Shown here: in pieces, positions 11,462 to 20,737 of the stretch | How positions within the stretch are numbered: position 1 is the first letter of the stretch | Layout: every line of letters begins with the position of its first letter | Origin: CAWAHD01 sp963781785 | GTDB lineage: Bacteria > Planctomycetota > Planctomycetia > Isosphaerales > Isosphaeraceae | Direction: 5' to 3' | Assembly: GCA_963781785.1 (NCBI GenBank) | Contig: CAWAHD010000002.1 | Location: 2,356,001-2,420,000, forward strand | Length of the DNA: 64,000 bases | Notes under the pieces: generated by a model | Seen by the model: the letters and a program-made list of their open reading frames with translations, nothing else | Told to the model about the DNA's origin: nothing | Database searches by the model: none | Position numbers and translations under genes: made by a program

Positions 11462-12974
11462 GGGAGTCGTCCTCGTAAAAACGAACGTCAGGCCAGCACT
11501 GTCGGTCAGGTAAGCCGAGCCCGACGCTTGTGGTCGTAGCTTGTTGGTGGTTCGAACAGAGGGCCGAGGCGCGCAAACGCCAGTCGGTGCAGCTTGCTCA
11601 GTCGCTAAAGTCACTGGGCGAAGGCAACCGCGAAAGCGATTTCACTCGCGGCGAGGCGACGTGCCTCAGAGCGACCAGGAAAATCTTCACGTGGACGCGA
11701 CGGCCACACCCCTGTCTCCCGTACTCGGCCGATGTCGTACATCGGTAAATTCATCGCAACCTCACATGTTCATCAACTTGGTGACGGCCAGGTGCAAGCG
11801 CAGATCGATCCGTCCCCTTGATTCAGGTTGCGATCGCTCATGCAAGACACGTTCATTGAATCAGTGCGATGGTGCAATCAGGATCGGAGCACCGAGGCAG
11901 GATGAGCGGCAGTGAAGATTGTCAGGAGGCATTTGTCTCTCCTCTACTCCATCCATAGAACATCCTGCGGAGCAGAGCAACTCGACGTGGTGCCACCACG
12001 ACACGCCAGTTGCGTGCGCAAGGCTGTCCGGAACCTTTCTTGTCAGGCCCAAAGGGAGCAATCATGTGTGTAAGCGAGGATGTTTCTGATGATCGCGGGT
12101 AGAAAACCGCGCTCGAAGAAGAGCTGGGTGGCGGTCCCGCGACCATGACACGGTACGAGACCTTTTTCAACTCGTGACAGCGAATTCTTTTTTCAAACTT
12201 CCCTCATCAATCATTCGCAGATCCAGACCGCTTCGCCCCAAATCAACTGGAGCCGCCAAGCCCAATCCCGCCCCTACAACTCGCGTGAACGAGCGAGTTT
12301 TCTTGGGCTCCGCGACGTCTCTCACGCTTCAGCCACCAAAGCATGACTCGAGTTTTCCGCTCATCGCTTCCCTATCGGTGCGCCCGCACGCATTACTGAC
12401 GGCACAATTAAGCATAATTGACTTAAAATAAGCTCACATGCTATCTTGTTCAGAACAGCTCTCATGCACTGGTGCGACACCGGACACGCGCAATCGCCTC
12501 GACCAAGCTTGCCCCAGCGAGCGGCACCGGCTCTCTTGTTCCCAGCAAGGCTTCTCTCTTGGCGGGTCGTGTTCCTGTTACGAGGACCCGGAGCTTTGGT
12601 TAAACACTGATGCCAAAAAGCGACACCCGGTGCCCCGTGTTGCCGAATGACAACACAACCCATCCCGCGCAGCGAGTTGGGGGTGCGCGCCGAGCGGCTG
12701 ATGCGACGTCGACGGACTTTTGCGCGAGGAGAAGCTGCGCCCGCATCGCTTTGATCGCCATCGGCTTTGTGGGGCTTTTACCCACGAGCAAAAGAGTCTA
12801 TCACGAATCCCGATCAATACCAGATGGTCGTTCCCCGTCGGTATAATTGATGACGACCCTGACCGCGTCGACCCGATGTGCGGTGGGCCCGGCGCCACGC
12901 TGGCCGCCAGCGACGCCCGCATTTGACCGGCTCGGCGAGGCGCAGCGGTTGCTCATTCGATCGAGGTAGCACGA
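11462..12974. other. Long intergenic region without a convincing gene
   Basis: This 1.5-kb stretch separates divergent genes. Small open frames on both strands are rich in Arg/Cys/Ser, lack ribosome binding sites and resemble no protein family. The part around 12170-12450 is richer in A+T than its surroundings and may hold promoters. No RNA gene was recognised. Confidence 0.5.
12418..12447 (+). promoter_or_regulatory. Possible sigma-70-like promoter
   Basis: TTGACT (12418-12423), an 18-base spacer and TATCTT (12442-12447) lie in a locally A+T-rich stretch upstream of the dehydrogenase gene. A second TATAAT-like box is at 12842-12847, closer to the gene but without a good -35 box. Pattern match only. 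Confidence 0.2.
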
Positions 12975-14369
12975 ATGCCCCGTGACGACGAATGCGAGGT
13001 CTCCGGCACCGAAGGAGGAGCACGACGCTCAAATGCCGGTCCTCGTTCTCCTATCCACCAATCCCTTCTCACCGCGATCGACAAGGCGCAGGCGCGTGTC
13101 GGGATCATTGGCCTGGGATACGTCGGCCTGCCCTTGGCCCGGGCCTTCAGCCACCGAGGAATCGCGGTCCTGGGATTCGATGTTGACCCGGCGAAGGTCG
13201 CCAGGCTCGAGTGCGGAGAAAGCTACATCGGGCACATCCCTGACGCGACAATCCGCACGATGCGCGATAACCGATTCGAGGCCACGGTCGACTTTCGTCG
13301 GCTTGATGAGCCCGACGTCGTCATCATCTGCGTTCCGACTCCGCTGACCGATGCGCGCGAGCCGGACCTGACCTACATCGTCAACTCGGCCAAGGCCATC
13401 GCCGAGCGACTACGGCCAGGCCAGCTCGTGGTGCTGGAAAGCACCACATATCCCGGCACCACCCGCGAGGTGGTCCTTCCGCTCCTGGCCGCCAGCGGGC
13501 TGAAACCGGGCGTCGACTTCTTCCTCGCCTTCAGTCCCGAGCGGGAAGACCCGGGCAACCCTCAATTCTCAGCACCAAACATTCCCAAGGTCGTGGGGGG
13601 CCTCGATCCGGCCAGCCTCGAGATCACCGCCGCCCTCTACAGCAAGGTCGTCGTTCAGGTCGTGCCTGTCTCGAGCCTGGAAGTCGCCGAGGCCTGCAAG
13701 ATCCTTGAGAATACCTATCGTGCCGTCAACATCGCCCTCGTCAACGAACTGAAGATCATCTACTCCAGGATGGGAATCGATGTCTGGGAAGTGATCGAGG
13801 CAGCCAAAACCAAACCATTCGGTTTCCAGGCTTTCTATCCCGGGCCTGGACTGGGCGGACACTGCATCCCGATCGACCCCTTCTATCTGACGTGGGTGGC
13901 ACGCAAACATGGCCTCGTGACGCGGTTCATCGAGCTGGCCGGCGAGATTAATACATCCATGCCCACCTACGTCGTCGGCAAAGTCGCGGAAGCTCTCAAC
14001 GCCCAGCGCAAGCCAGTCAATGGTAGCAAGATCACACTCTTGGGCATGGCCTACAAGAAAAACGTGGACGACCCGCGCGACGCACCCGGCTTCGAGTTGA
14101 TGGATCTCTTGCTCCGAAAGGGCGCCGTCGTCCAGTACAACGACCCCCACATCCCCATCCTTCCCTCGATGCGCCGCTATCCCCACCTGCTGATGTCCAG
14201 CCAGGAGCTCACCGCCCAATACCTTGAATCCCTTGATTGCGTGTTGATCGTGACGGACCACTCTGCCTACAATTGGTCGTGGATCGCCCAGCATGCCTCG
14301 TTGATTGTTGACACCCGCAACGCCATGAGAGGCGTGGATTCCCCGCGCGGCACGATCGTCCGGGCGTGA
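12975..14369 (+). CDS. UDP-sugar dehydrogenase (UDP-GlcNAc/UDP-ManNAc 6-dehydrogenase type)
   Basis: The 464-residue protein belongs to the UDP-glucose/GDP-mannose dehydrogenase superfamily, which oxidises C6 of a nucleotide sugar to the uronic acid with two NAD+. The Rossmann motif GIIGLGYVGLPLA is at residues 43-55, the family signature VPTPLT at 120-125, and the catalytic cysteine (C297) sits in GPGLGGHCIPIDPFYL. The sequence style (ESTTYPGTT, FSPERE, KTKPFGF) resembles the WbpA/WecC/TviB group using N-acetylated hexosamines rather than UDP-glucose dehydrogenase; the exact substrate cannot be read from sequence. The ATG at 12975 has GAGG eight bases upstream, but adds about 25 poorly conserved residues. 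It probably supplies uronic acids for exopolysaccharide or cell-envelope glycans. The FHA gene follows 79 bases downstream on the same strand. Confidence 0.9.
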   Translation: MPRDDECEVSGTEGGARRSNAGPRSPIHQSLLTAIDKAQARVGIIGLGYVGLPLARAFSHRGIAVLGFDVDPAKVARLECGESYIGHIPDATIRTMRDNRFEATVDFRRLDEPDVVIICVPTPLTDAREPDLTYIVNSAKAIAERLRPGQLVVLESTTYPGTTREVVLPLLAASGLKPGVDFFLAFSPEREDPGNPQFSAPNIPKVVGGLDPASLEITAALYSKVVVQVVPVSSLEVAEACKILENTYRAVNIALVNELKIIYSRMGIDVWEVIEAAKTKPFGFQAFYPGPGLGGHCIPIDPFYLTWVARKHGLVTRFIELAGEINTSMPTYVVGKVAEALNAQRKPVNGSKITLLGMAYKKNVDDPRDAPGFELMDLLLRKGAVVQYNDPHIPILPSMRRYPHLLMSSQELTAQYLESLDCVLIVTDHSAYNWSWIAQHASLIVDTRNAMRGVDSPRGTIVRA

Positions 14370-14448
14370 GCCTCCCAGGGGAAAAGGCGGGGAATGTCGA
14401 ACGCGACACACCCTCGGCTCGCACTTTCATCGGAATTCAACGTCAGCC

Positions 14449-15942
14449 ATGTACGAGCAAGCCCTGGAATGGTTTCGCAAGGCCTGCGGCCTCAATGCTC
14501 CGCTCGTTTTGAAGTGCGAGGGCGCGAGCCAATCGGGGACGGGCTTTACTGAGCGACTGCTGAGAACGCCGTTCGTTTTGATCGGTCGAGACCCGGGCGC
14601 AGATCTCGTCCTCGACGACGCGCAAGTCAGCCGCCGCCACGCGTTCCTGCATGCCGTCTCAGGTCGGATTCTGGTCACCGATCTTGACAGTCGTACCAAG
14701 GTTTACTGGGAAGGTGAAGAAGCACCCAGGCGGTGCGGTTGGCTTCACCCGAACGGCATTATCCAGGTCGGCACGCACTGGATTCGCTGGACCGGCCAGG
14801 AGAGTGAGAATCACGATCACGGATTACAGGCCTTGTTCGGGCCAACTGGCCGGGACCAGTCGGAAGTCAGGCCCGTGCCTCGTGCCGCGCTCGAGCTGCC
14901 GATCCGGGTGTGCGACAGCCCTTCGCTCTGGCCGGTGGAGGGGGAGCTGGCCATGGTCGGTCGAGCCGACGAGTGCCAGCTCGTCTTGACCGATGACAGC
15001 GTCTCGCGATTCCACGCGGTGCTCGTCCCCACGCCCCTCGGATTGTGGGTGGTCGACCTGCTGGCCAGAGAAGGCGTGTTCGTCAACGGTGAGCGTGTCC
15101 GCTGGGCGTGGCTCGCCGACGGCGACTCGCTCCGGATCGGCCGATTCACGTTCATACTGCGGTATGAAACTGCGCCGGACCAGATCACCCGCCAGCACGT
15201 TCCGCTGATCGCAGGAGCCACTTCTGGTGGACACCCGGGAACCGAGCTCTCCCTGCGCAACGGACCTCCGGGCAATGGCCGACGTGCCCTGGCTGTGCGT
15301 CCCCGGGGCCCCTCGCTGCCGTCCGTGAAGGCCGAAAACGCGCCGTTAGCGGTCGAGCCAGACACCATCGTTCCCTCGCATGCAGAGCTGCTCAAGTCGA
15401 TGCCGTTCCCGGCGAATCCCATGGTGATGTGGCGGCAGCAGATGCAGTTGATGGAATCCTTTCATAACGACATGATCCTGATGATGCAGATGTTCGTCGC
15501 GATGCACAAAGAGCATTCCGCTTCGGTTCGCCATGAGCTCGATATGGTCCAGAAACTCACGCGGGAACTGAGCGCGCTGGAAGCCCGGTCGGCGCAGGTT
15601 GCGGAATCGGAGAGCGCCGGCCCTCCGGCCAGTGCCGTTCGGCCGGTCCCGAAACGCGGACCGGCTCGGACCACGGATCGGCAGGCGAGCGCCAGGAAGC
15701 GAGTCCCTGATCAACCGGACCAAAATGTTCCGGCCGAATCCGACGCGACCGAGCCGACTGGCCGATCATGGGATGGGGCGCCCAATCCCCTTTCCGCTCA
15801 AGGTTCGGGCGTTTCTGCCTCAAACGGACCCCGCTCGCCGGGAAACGCGCAGGTTCATGCCTTCTTGACCGAACGCATCGCAGAGCTCCAGCGCGAGCGG
15901 CAAGGGTACTGGCAGCGAATTCTCAGCACGATCAACAGGTGA
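14449..15942 (+). CDS. Protein with two FHA domains and a coiled-coil segment
   Basis: The 497-residue protein has an FHA domain at about 42-112 (IGRDPGADLVLDD, SRRHA) and a second at about 168-238 (VGRADECQLVLTDDSVSRFHA, VFVNGERV, LADGDSLRIG). FHA domains bind phosphothreonine peptides, so the protein probably reads Ser/Thr-kinase signalling, which is abundant in planctomycetes. A Met/Gln-rich helical stretch at about 322-385 (MVMWRQQMQLMESFHNDM) should form a coiled coil; between and after these lie Pro/Arg/Ser-rich linkers. No membrane segment or signal peptide is seen. The first ATG, at 14449, gives the normal distance to the first FHA domain. Cytoplasmic scaffold or signalling adaptor is the likely role; partner kinases are not in the window. 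It ends 14 bases from a convergent gene. Confidence 0.85.
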   Translation: MYEQALEWFRKACGLNAPLVLKCEGASQSGTGFTERLLRTPFVLIGRDPGADLVLDDAQVSRRHAFLHAVSGRILVTDLDSRTKVYWEGEEAPRRCGWLHPNGIIQVGTHWIRWTGQESENHDHGLQALFGPTGRDQSEVRPVPRAALELPIRVCDSPSLWPVEGELAMVGRADECQLVLTDDSVSRFHAVLVPTPLGLWVVDLLAREGVFVNGERVRWAWLADGDSLRIGRFTFILRYETAPDQITRQHVPLIAGATSGGHPGTELSLRNGPPGNGRRALAVRPRGPSLPSVKAENAPLAVEPDTIVPSHAELLKSMPFPANPMVMWRQQMQLMESFHNDMILMMQMFVAMHKEHSASVRHELDMVQKLTRELSALEARSAQVAESESAGPPASAVRPVPKRGPARTTDRQASARKRVPDQPDQNVPAESDATEPTGRSWDGAPNPLSAQGSGVSASNGPRSPGNAQVHAFLTERIAELQRERQGYWQRILSTINR

Positions 15943-15956
15943 GCGATCGGGTTGCC

Positions 15957-16454
15957 TTATCGTCTTTTTGATTCATAGGAAAACCAGCGCGACAGCAAGT
16001 GACTCCGGAGCCAGGCCAGAAGGCGAGAGAACCTTCCGTCGGTATCCAGGTGCCGTGCGTTCTCGCACGGAGCTTGGGAGATATCGGTGAAGGAACGAAG
16101 ATGATCTTGAGTGATCTGATGAAAAGCGCGTTGCCAGTCTCTCGAGTCAGCCGACACCCGGGTCGAACCGAGCAGAGAATCGAAGTCGGCTGGCGATAAA
16201 TGATAATTGTGCGCGAGCAGGTGAATCGCGAAAGCCAGCTCGGCGAGACCTCGTTCCGAGCCGTCCTCCGCCTCCAGGATCGCCCGGATGATGCCGGGGT
16301 AGTCGTCCCCGAAGGGCAGAACGTTCCATTCCGATCCCTTCGGCGGCGCGGGGAGCGTCCAGGTCTGACCATCGGCCAGTCGAATCGAACTTCCTTGGCG
16401 AAACGAAGGTTTTCGACATGAAGTCTCGTCAGGCAACGTCTCTCTACTCCTCAT
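15957..16454 (-). CDS. Conserved hypothetical protein, about 165 residues
   Basis: The frame is open from 16523, but the ATG at 16454 has an AGGA five bases upstream and is preferred. The product is soluble and mixed alpha/beta, with a recognisable N-terminal segment RLADGQTWTLPAPP and a compact helical C-terminus rich in Arg, Leu and Trp (FSRLLAWLRSHLLSRWFS). The amino-acid composition and the Leu/Ala periodicity look like a real protein. I do not recognise a family; such short proteins with a 'use-as-default' N-terminal strand pair are frequent in planctomycetes. It is convergent with the FHA gene and has no obvious operon partner. Confidence 0.6.
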   Translation of the reverse strand: MRSRETLPDETSCRKPSFRQGSSIRLADGQTWTLPAPPKGSEWNVLPFGDDYPGIIRAILEAEDGSERGLAELAFAIHLLAHNYHLSPADFDSLLGSTRVSADSRDWQRAFHQITQDHLRSFTDISQAPCENARHLDTDGRFSRLLAWLRSHLLSRWFSYESKRR

Positions 16455-16910
16455 GAAATTCCTAATCGAGACGCCAGGATCGAATTGTGGTTGCTCTCGA
16501 CAAGTGCATGCAATTCTACACACTTACCGCAGCACTAGCACTTAGGAGTCAAAAGATCCGTCTTGGCCTGGACTTGGGACCACTTCCGCGATTGCATTTC
16601 ACTGCTCAGTATGAAAAAGTCAATAGAGCAATTAGCGATTCTGTGGTCAAGCTCGAGCGGGGTTGCGATTTTCAGAACATGATTCGGCACACGTACAACC
16701 GGCTGCCGGAAGAGGGCACTTCGGCCTGGCCCCCGAACCTGCGCCGGCTGCTCTGTAGCGCGCGTGAGCTCTCCGTGAAATGTGATCGGGGTGGGGAGCC
16801 GCCGGCACCGGCTGATGGCACCGGTGACCGTGAATGGATTCGCATTCGCGGATGGGAGTGTCGTGTTCCCCGCTCGACCTCACGACTCAAGGGTGGCCTA
16901 TAACCAGGGT
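16455..16910. other. Intergenic stretch, no convincing gene
   Basis: A 138-codon plus-strand open frame (16487-16903) crosses this region, but it has no ribosome binding site, an irregular composition and runs into the end of the thioesterase gene. I see no RNA gene or clear terminator. Confidence 0.4.
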
Positions 16911-19493
16911 TCAGAGTGCGCCAGCAGTCCGCAACTGCATCGGCTCGGCCGTCACATGAGCTTGCCGCACCTGCTGCGCCCGATCAAGACAGTCCCCGAG
17001 CGCGGCCGACAACTCACCGCAGTGAGCCGGGCCGAACAAATCCATGTGATCGCATGTGAAGTCGTGGACCTCGACTCCACCCTGCGCGACCACCCCCCAG
17101 CCTCCGAGGGGATCCGTGTTGATCGCCGGGCTGCCGCCGCGCGCACGGAACAGGGTCACGCGACCCGAATAGGTGCCCGGGCGGTAGAGCTTCATCGCCG
17201 TCATCGCCTCGTTGACCGTCCTGATCCGATAGTCGGCGCCTCCTTTCGAATCTCTCTTCTGACCCGCTTGGTGGGTCACCATCCTCCGTAGCGCGCGGGG
17301 AAGCCGGGAATTCGTCTTGATCCTCCACTTGATCCGCTCCAGAATGTAGATTCCCTTCCCTCTCATATCGAGCTGGGACAAGCTATAGGAGAGCCAGCGG
17401 AGCTTGTCGATCCACGTGACATGAGCGTCCGGTCCCGGATGATCGATCAGCACGACCAGGCTCACTCGCTTCCCCTGTTCGGTCAATTGCCGCGCCATCT
17501 CGTACGCCACCAGGGCCCCGAAAGAGTGCCCACAGAGAGCAAACGGCCCGTCCGGACTGACCGTGTACATCGCCTCGATGTACTGTTGCGCCATCTCCTC
17601 GACTCGCAGGTCAACCGGATCGCATAGCCGCCGCGGAACTTGAAGACCCCAGAGCGGTTGGTCCGGGCCAAGGTGGTCGGCGACGCCAGTGTACGACAAC
17701 ACGCCCCCGCCCCCACCGTGCACGCAAAAGAAGGGTGGCCGGGTCCCCCGGGGTTGCACGGGGACCAAGGCCGCCCAGCACGGGAGATCACCGCCTTTGA
17801 GCATCAGCTCGCTCAGCTCTCGGATGGTTGGAGCCTGGATAATTGCGGCCAGAGGGAGCTCGCGTCCCACGGCCCGCCCGATTCGATCGAAGAGCCGGGC
17901 CGCCACCAGAGAATCGCCACCGAGTTCGAAGAAATGGCTGTGCGGCCCCAGAGGCCGCTGTCCGATCACGTCCTCCCAGATACCGATCAATTGGCGCTCC
18001 AGTTCGTTTCGTATGAGAGCGGCCTGCCCGTCGGGCTCGGGTTTGATCCGGGTCGCTTGGGTCGTCGAGCCGTTCAAGTCCCGGCGCGGGCGAGCGCCCC
18101 AGTCGCGCGGTCCCTCCGATAGCTCGGCGAGTCGACAACCAGGCTCGCTGCTCAGGGTCTTGAGCACGGCCAAGTACCGCTCGATGAACTGGTCGACCGC
18201 ACCGGCAGTCCACAGCTCGGTCTTGGCGTCGACCCAGCCGCGATAGGTCCCTGCGTGCTCCTCAAAAAAGACGGCCAGATCGAAGTTCGCGGTGTCGGTC
18301 GGCACGTCGTAGTAGCTTGACGTGATTCCGGGGAGATCCAGCGCCAGCGAAGTCGTGTTCTGTACCGAGATCACGCAGCGACCCAGGCGGATTCGATTCA
18401 GGCCTGGCTGTTCCGCAATCCGTTGGAACGGGACATCCTGGTGCTCGAACGCCCCTTTGACCGTTTTGGCCGCGGAACGCAGCAGATCGCGGAAACACGA
18501 CCCCTCGGCAATCGTCAGACGGATCGGCAGCAGATTGTTGAAATAACCGATGACCCCTCGGGTGGCGGCATGGTGGCGTCCCGACACCGGCGTCATGAAC
18601 ACCAGATCGGTCTGACCGGTATCCAGGTGCAACCGAACGGCCAGCGCCGCGAGCATGACCACGTAGGCCGTCACATTATCGCCGGAAGCCAGGGCGCCGA
18701 GCTTCGCAGCCGTGTCTGCGGGAAGAGTGAATGTCCGCCGCATCCCTTTGTAGTTGGTCTCGCCAACTGATTTCAGATCGGTCGGCAGGATCAATTCATG
18801 GACTTCACCGCTAAACTGGGCACGCCAGTAAGCGAGACTCTCCTCCAGCTCCGACTCCGAGAGCGACGATCCGATCTGCCACTCCTCGCTGGCCGATCTC
18901 GACAATTTCGTGAGCGGCGACGGCTCGCCGCGCACCAGGGCGGTGTACTCCGCGGCAAGCTCCTGGATGAAAAGGCCGACGGACCACCGATCCGAGATGA
19001 TGTGATGAGTGTTGATCAGCAGGACTTTTTCACAATCGGAGCGCTCAAGGAGAGTAAACCGCCACAGGGGAGGCTTCGTCAGGTCGATGTGAGATCGTGC
19101 GGCCTCGATCGCCAGCCGGCGCGATTCGACCGAGAATTCGGGCTCGCTCATCGCACTCAGATCCACGCGCTCAAACCGAACCGCTGGATCGGATGAGATC
19201 ACTCGCTTCGGGACGCCGTTGATCACAACATACGCCGTACGCAGCGCATCGTGCCGTTGTGTCAGCGAATGCAGTGCCTTTTCCAGTGCGCCGACGTCCA
19301 GAGGGCCGTTCAGTAAATAGGCGAACGGGACATTATAGACCGGACTCTCTGGATCAAGCTGGAGGAGTCGCCAGAGTCGTCCCTCCCCCTGCGACAGCGG
19401 TACGTGCCGAGGTTGGAGTGACTGCTGCTTGAGGATTTCCGCCAACCGCGCCCGTTTCTCATTGAGTGGAAGCAACGGCAATTCAGGACTCAT
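16911..19493 (-). CDS. Condensation-carrier-thioesterase protein (NRPS termination module without adenylation domain)
   Basis: The 860-residue protein has an NRPS condensation domain (about 30-460) with active-site motif HHIISDRWS at 163-171, a peptidyl carrier domain (about 492-567) with FFELGGDSL and pantetheine attachment at S528, and a type I thioesterase domain (about 580-845) with GHSFG around nucleophile S657 and a terminal His in TCDHMDLF. A condensation domain joins an acyl thioester to an amine or alcohol; the thioesterase releases the product. There is no adenylation domain, so the acceptor must be loaded in trans or be a free amine or alcohol. The gene follows the P450, FAAL-ACAD and carrier genes on the same strand, which points to one pathway for an N- or O-acylated small molecule. 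The 780-base gap upstream could hold its own promoter. Confidence 0.9.
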   Translation of the reverse strand: MSPELPLLPLNEKRARLAEILKQQSLQPRHVPLSQGEGRLWRLLQLDPESPVYNVPFAYLLNGPLDVGALEKALHSLTQRHDALRTAYVVINGVPKRVISSDPAVRFERVDLSAMSEPEFSVESRRLAIEAARSHIDLTKPPLWRFTLLERSDCEKVLLINTHHIISDRWSVGLFIQELAAEYTALVRGEPSPLTKLSRSASEEWQIGSSLSESELEESLAYWRAQFSGEVHELILPTDLKSVGETNYKGMRRTFTLPADTAAKLGALASGDNVTAYVVMLAALAVRLHLDTGQTDLVFMTPVSGRHHAATRGVIGYFNNLLPIRLTIAEGSCFRDLLRSAAKTVKGAFEHQDVPFQRIAEQPGLNRIRLGRCVISVQNTTSLALDLPGITSSYYDVPTDTANFDLAVFFEEHAGTYRGWVDAKTELWTAGAVDQFIERYLAVLKTLSSEPGCRLAELSEGPRDWGARPRRDLNGSTTQATRIKPEPDGQAALIRNELERQLIGIWEDVIGQRPLGPHSHFFELGGDSLVAARLFDRIGRAVGRELPLAAIIQAPTIRELSELMLKGGDLPCWAALVPVQPRGTRPPFFCVHGGGGGVLSYTGVADHLGPDQPLWGLQVPRRLCDPVDLRVEEMAQQYIEAMYTVSPDGPFALCGHSFGALVAYEMARQLTEQGKRVSLVVLIDHPGPDAHVTWIDKLRWLSYSLSQLDMRGKGIYILERIKWRIKTNSRLPRALRRMVTHQAGQKRDSKGGADYRIRTVNEAMTAMKLYRPGTYSGRVTLFRARGGSPAINTDPLGGWGVVAQGGVEVHDFTCDHMDLFGPAHCGELSAALGDCLDRAQQVRQAHVTAEPMQLRTAGAL

Positions 19494-20270
19494 GGTTCAA
19501 CCTCTTGTAGCGGATTGTTCTTTTCAACTCAACCATTTGCCGACCTATCCGAAGCCGTGTCGCCGTCCGTCAAATTTGCGAAGCCATGACCGAATCGGTG
19601 GAGAGCTCAGCTCCGGGACAACATGTTACGACTCGAATACGCGATGAACGAAAAGGCAGTGGATCTCGAGTGCCAGGAGGGCATTCAGCCAAAACCACGA
19701 CGGCCGTTGGCCAGCAAGGCCGATCGGATTCAAATGGTCGTGGGAACCTCTGGCGGGCGTAGTCGAGAAGCCACGCAGATCGAACGTGGATCTCAGCAGT
19801 CGAGGCGGCAAAGATGGCGAATCAGGCGATTGAACCGCGCGTCTCCGCGGCGGCCGCGCCCAAATGGCGGACCAAGCAGGGTCAAACGCAACGACAATCG
19901 CGCTGGATCGCACTGGGAACTCGACGCGTCGTCTCCCTGCTCACGATGGTGCAGGGTCCTTTTCGCAACGGCAGGTGCGCTCAATTCCTCCGATGAGCTC
20001 CCTTCGTCGTCCCAGGGGATCGGTGCATCCTTGACTAGACAGCACAACTGGAGAGACCGAAGCGAAGCGAGACTCTGCGAGTCGGGCGCGATTCCGTTCA
20101 CAACGACCAACATCAACGCGACGCGTAGCGATATCGCCTGGATTCGCATACGCAAACCCATCACTCCGATCGAAGCCGATGAAACCTCTGACACATTCAT
20201 GCTAGCTTGACCGCAAGCAGTTTTCAACGGTTCCGGAAACGACGCGAATCCGATCACGACCGAGACGTCG
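19494..20270. other. 777-base gap inside the biosynthetic cluster
   Basis: No supported gene lies here. Open frames on both strands (for example 19623-20210 plus) are Arg/Ser-rich and resemble no domain. The gap sits between the carrier-protein gene and the condensation gene, so it may contain a promoter or the scar of a lost gene such as an adenylation module. Confidence 0.4.
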
Positions 20271-20687
20271 TCAGGACGACGTGCCGAGATACTGTGCCAG
20301 CAGGCGATCGACTTCCTGTTCGTCGATATGCTCGATGCCGGCCAACAGGCTCTCGATTTCCTTGCGCGGGGCGTCTGGCTTCGTCCCGGATTGGACAGCC
20401 ATATGGGGCGCGACGGCCTCGCTACGAAGCTGATCGGCCAAGTGCTCGGCCATGGCATCGATGGTCGGGTAGTCCCAGGCCAAGGTCGGGGCCAGGCGCC
20501 GGCTGAATTTCGCCTCGAGGTCCCCGACCATCGACATGGCCTGCACCGAGTCCAATCCGTAGCTGAGGAAGGTCTGCCCCGTGTCGAGTTCCGTGGGGTC
20601 CATCGCGAGCTCCTCGCCCAGCCAGCCGGAAAGCCAGGACTTCAGCGAGTCCACCGAAACCGAGCTGATCGAGCCGTTCTGATTCAT
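20271..20687 (-). CDS. Free-standing acyl carrier protein
   Basis: The 138-residue protein contains a carrier domain (about residues 9-85) with the phosphopantetheine site in YGLDSVQAMSM; helix positions match polyketide/NRPS carriers. A C-terminal extension (SGTKPDAPRKEIESLLAGIEHIDEQEVDRLL) of about 40 residues ends in an amphipathic helix that could dock to a partner enzyme. The ATG at 20687 has GGAG six bases upstream and is better than the upstream frame start at 20741. It begins 50 bases after the FAAL-ACAD gene, so FAAL most likely loads its acyl-AMP onto this carrier, and the attached acyl chain is then desaturated or passed to the condensation domain. A generic fatty-acid ACP is less likely because of length and context. 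Confidence 0.88.
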   Translation of the reverse strand: MNQNGSISSVSVDSLKSWLSGWLGEELAMDPTELDTGQTFLSYGLDSVQAMSMVGDLEAKFSRRLAPTLAWDYPTIDAMAEHLADQLRSEAVAPHMAVQSGTKPDAPRKEIESLLAGIEHIDEQEVDRLLAQYLGTSS

Positions 20688-20737
20688 TTCGATCTCCGGA
20701 AGGAGAGGGTTTGCCCCTGGAGCAGCCCCTCGGATGG

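Noticed and set aside
16487..16903. 138-codon plus-strand open frame
   Set aside because: No ribosome site and no recognisable fold; overlaps the start region of a better gene.
19623..20210. 195-codon plus-strand open frame in the cluster gap
   Set aside because: Arg/Ser-rich without domain or start signal.
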